DNA from: Patiria miniata | Taxonomy: Eukaryota; Echinodermata; Asteroidea; Valvatida; Asterinidae | NCBI RefSeq assembly: GCF_015706575.1 | Contig: NW_024037072.1 | Coordinates: 17,609,162-17,673,161, forward strand | Direction: 5' to 3' | Length of the DNA: 64,000 nt | In this document: positions 62,111 through 64,000 of the stretch, piece after piece | Position numbering within the stretch: position 1 is the first letter of the stretch | How the letters are laid out: each line of letters opens with the position of its first letter | Notes under the pieces: generated by a model | The model's input: only the letters and a program-made list of their open reading frames with translations | Database searches by the model: none | What the model was told of the DNA's origin: nothing | Made by a program: the position numbers and the translations under genes

Positions 62111-64000
62111 CTGCCCTGGGTCAATCACAATTCATATAACAAGTCATCAGGTCACATTAATTCACACCACAAGTCAGGGACGAACAAGGGAATGCCATTG
62201 AAATAGCCTGTGAATAAAAGCTGTTTAATTTGTGATGACATCTGATGACTTGATAACAAATCTGTCAGCTTTTATCAAATGTTCATGTCTAGCATAATGA
62301 CGGCAAAGATACATTCAAATCCTGTACACAACTAGCAAACCTTTAAGAAACTTGTGTAGAAGACAACAAAGCAATACTCAGCAGAGGTGGAAAAGGGATC
62401 CCTGATTAAATATGCTAGGGGTAAGAAACCAAAAGAATCATTGGGGATCTCATCCATGTCAGCCCTGGTTGGATTTGGACCATAGTCACGGAGTTGGAAG
62501 GAGACGAAATTGACTTTGAGAGTTATTTCAGCTAGGTCAAGTGTCATAAAGTCAATATACAGGTTTATTTATTTGTTTTGATCATTGGCATTACATTTTT
62601 TCTTCAATATTTTTTAATGAGCCACAATAACAAGGACATGGCGTGTAATGTAGTCAACCTTTAAATTTGATTAATGATTAATTAACATTACATTTGATTA
62701 CAATTATCAATTATCCATAATTAAATAAAGAGAGTTTTCCTGCTTGTTGCAAAACAGGTGGGTCTGTGCGTGTCGAAACACAATCAATCTCAATTCCCAC
62801 GGAAACCTGTATATGTCTTGGCTAGTAAAAACACCATCAATGTAAATAGCACTCAACCTCCAAACCCCCCAGCCCTCTCCCAGGAGAGAGAACGTTCTCA
62901 GGATAAACAGGGGAATACATCCAAACCACGTATCTTAACACACGCAATGCCTTCAGAGCATTTGAAGAAACTGCCATGCTTCAACATTGTATTTGTTTTG
63001 CTCTATGATTCTGCCTTCCCCGTAGTTCACAAGTATGTATACACACAGAATGCACTATCTGTTTGTGTGCTGGTATAGTATTTATATGAGTTTCCCCACA
63101 TCAAAGGTCATAAGGCCAATGACTAACGAACACTTTTCAGCCACTTTATTAGAACAAGAGACATCAAAGCTGCATTCAGATGATAAATGCATCCTTTTAA
63201 AAAATATTTTGCCCAATAATGTACAGTCCATTTTTTTTGTGCCAATCTCGACACCAACTTTATTTAACCCAGTCTATGGAAAAAAAACCTGCACAACAAA
63301 GGTCTATGATATGTGAGCAGATTCAGCAATTAATTATGCAAAACAAGACTGCATCTTGACCTCGAGATTATGACCATTCAGCAGGCACCTTCTATCGTGT
63401 CTTCCGTAACACATTGTTGTATTACAAACACATGGTAGCCAAATTGACCAATCAACAGCTTAGTCCACATTTCTGATTGAAACGATGTCACAATTGATAA
63501 AGTTGACTCAGATTGGCTGGTGTGCAGGGTGGCATAAAATTTGCATGCTAGGATATATCAGACGTTCATCGTGTTGCTCTGCACACATGAATGTCTGATG
63601 CTCAGACTCAGGGTGACCGTAAGCTCGTGGCCAAATTCTGCTAAATGCGCTTCATCAATCTGTTAGATTTATCAAAAATCTGCCAAATTCCCATGAATAA
63701 TTGCACCATGGAGCTTACACTAAATACACTATAAACACTTAAAATCACATGCAAATGTTGTAATATTGCCTTAATTAAGGTTCAAATTAAATTATAATCA
63801 ATATATAGTCATATAAAGGTGTTATGAAATTGCGTAAATTACAGTCAAAACGAGGTTGCGTCACGACGTAATCTGATTCCCACTGAACCTCAGCACATAG
63901 ACAAGGCAACCTGTCCTATTTTGCAAGGGTTTGCTTGAAAAGATATAAGCTTTTTTAAACAAATCTACCTTCCTTTCAAATTTGCTTTGTTTTTCTGTCC
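62111..64000. other. Probable intron of the ADAMTS-like gene
   Basis: No further TSP1, spacer or protease exon recognised on the minus strand; short open frames here have no Cys-rich pattern. AT-rich. Confidence 0.4.

Noticed and set aside
62332..62547. Additional ADAMTS-like exon
   Set aside because: No TSP1 or Cys pattern, and no splice sites giving a compatible phase.

Overview
This is animal genomic DNA with GT-AG introns, AT-rich intron sequence and many short inverted-repeat transposons and tRNA-like short repeats. The gene types and repeat style suggest a marine invertebrate deuterostome (hemichordate, amphioxus or echinoderm). That placement is an inference, and the species cannot be named from sequence alone.

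Plus strand, 993-50980: the C-terminal part of one laminin alpha-chain gene, with the 5' end off the window. I traced 43 consecutive exons. All splice phases agree, the exon lengths sum to 7965 nt, and the visible product is 2654 residues plus a TAG stop. Domain order is the last LE modules of LEa, an L4b/LF-type globule (alpha3/alpha5 class, shorter than expected), LEb, a laminin IV-A (L4a) domain, LEc, the coiled coil (domains II/I), and LG1-LG5. This matches the alpha5/Drosophila LanA architecture. The protein would be a secreted basement-membrane subunit that pairs with beta and gamma chains through the coiled coil and binds cell receptors through the LG domains.

Minus strand inside the 6-kb laminin intron 5 (9315-10253): a complete single-exon class A GPCR of 312 residues, nested antisense in its host. 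It is an orphan.

Minus strand, 61546 down to 56030: the last five visible exons of an ADAMTS / ADAMTS-like / papilin type gene, four thrombospondin type 1 repeats followed by a PLAC domain and stop. It is convergent with the laminin gene, leaving about 5 kb of 3'UTR and spacer. Both products are extracellular-matrix proteins. Upstream exons lie beyond 64000.

The rest is introns and spacer rich in mobile DNA: a 489-bp hAT/P-like MITE with perfect 34-bp ends and an 8-bp target duplication; mariner-, Tigger- and TTAA-type MITEs; three elements that repeat one 16-bp motif; a foldback element with 10-12 bp flanking direct repeats; a 41-bp minisatellite; and G/C-run repeats. In introns 2 (2713-3574), 3 (3714-4484), 15 (22660-23522), 23 (32320-33457), 31 (38726-39387), 36 (43553-44168) and 39 (46120-46954) I saw nothing beyond simple AT-rich or low-complexity sequence, apart from a T(G)n tract near 33170-33195.
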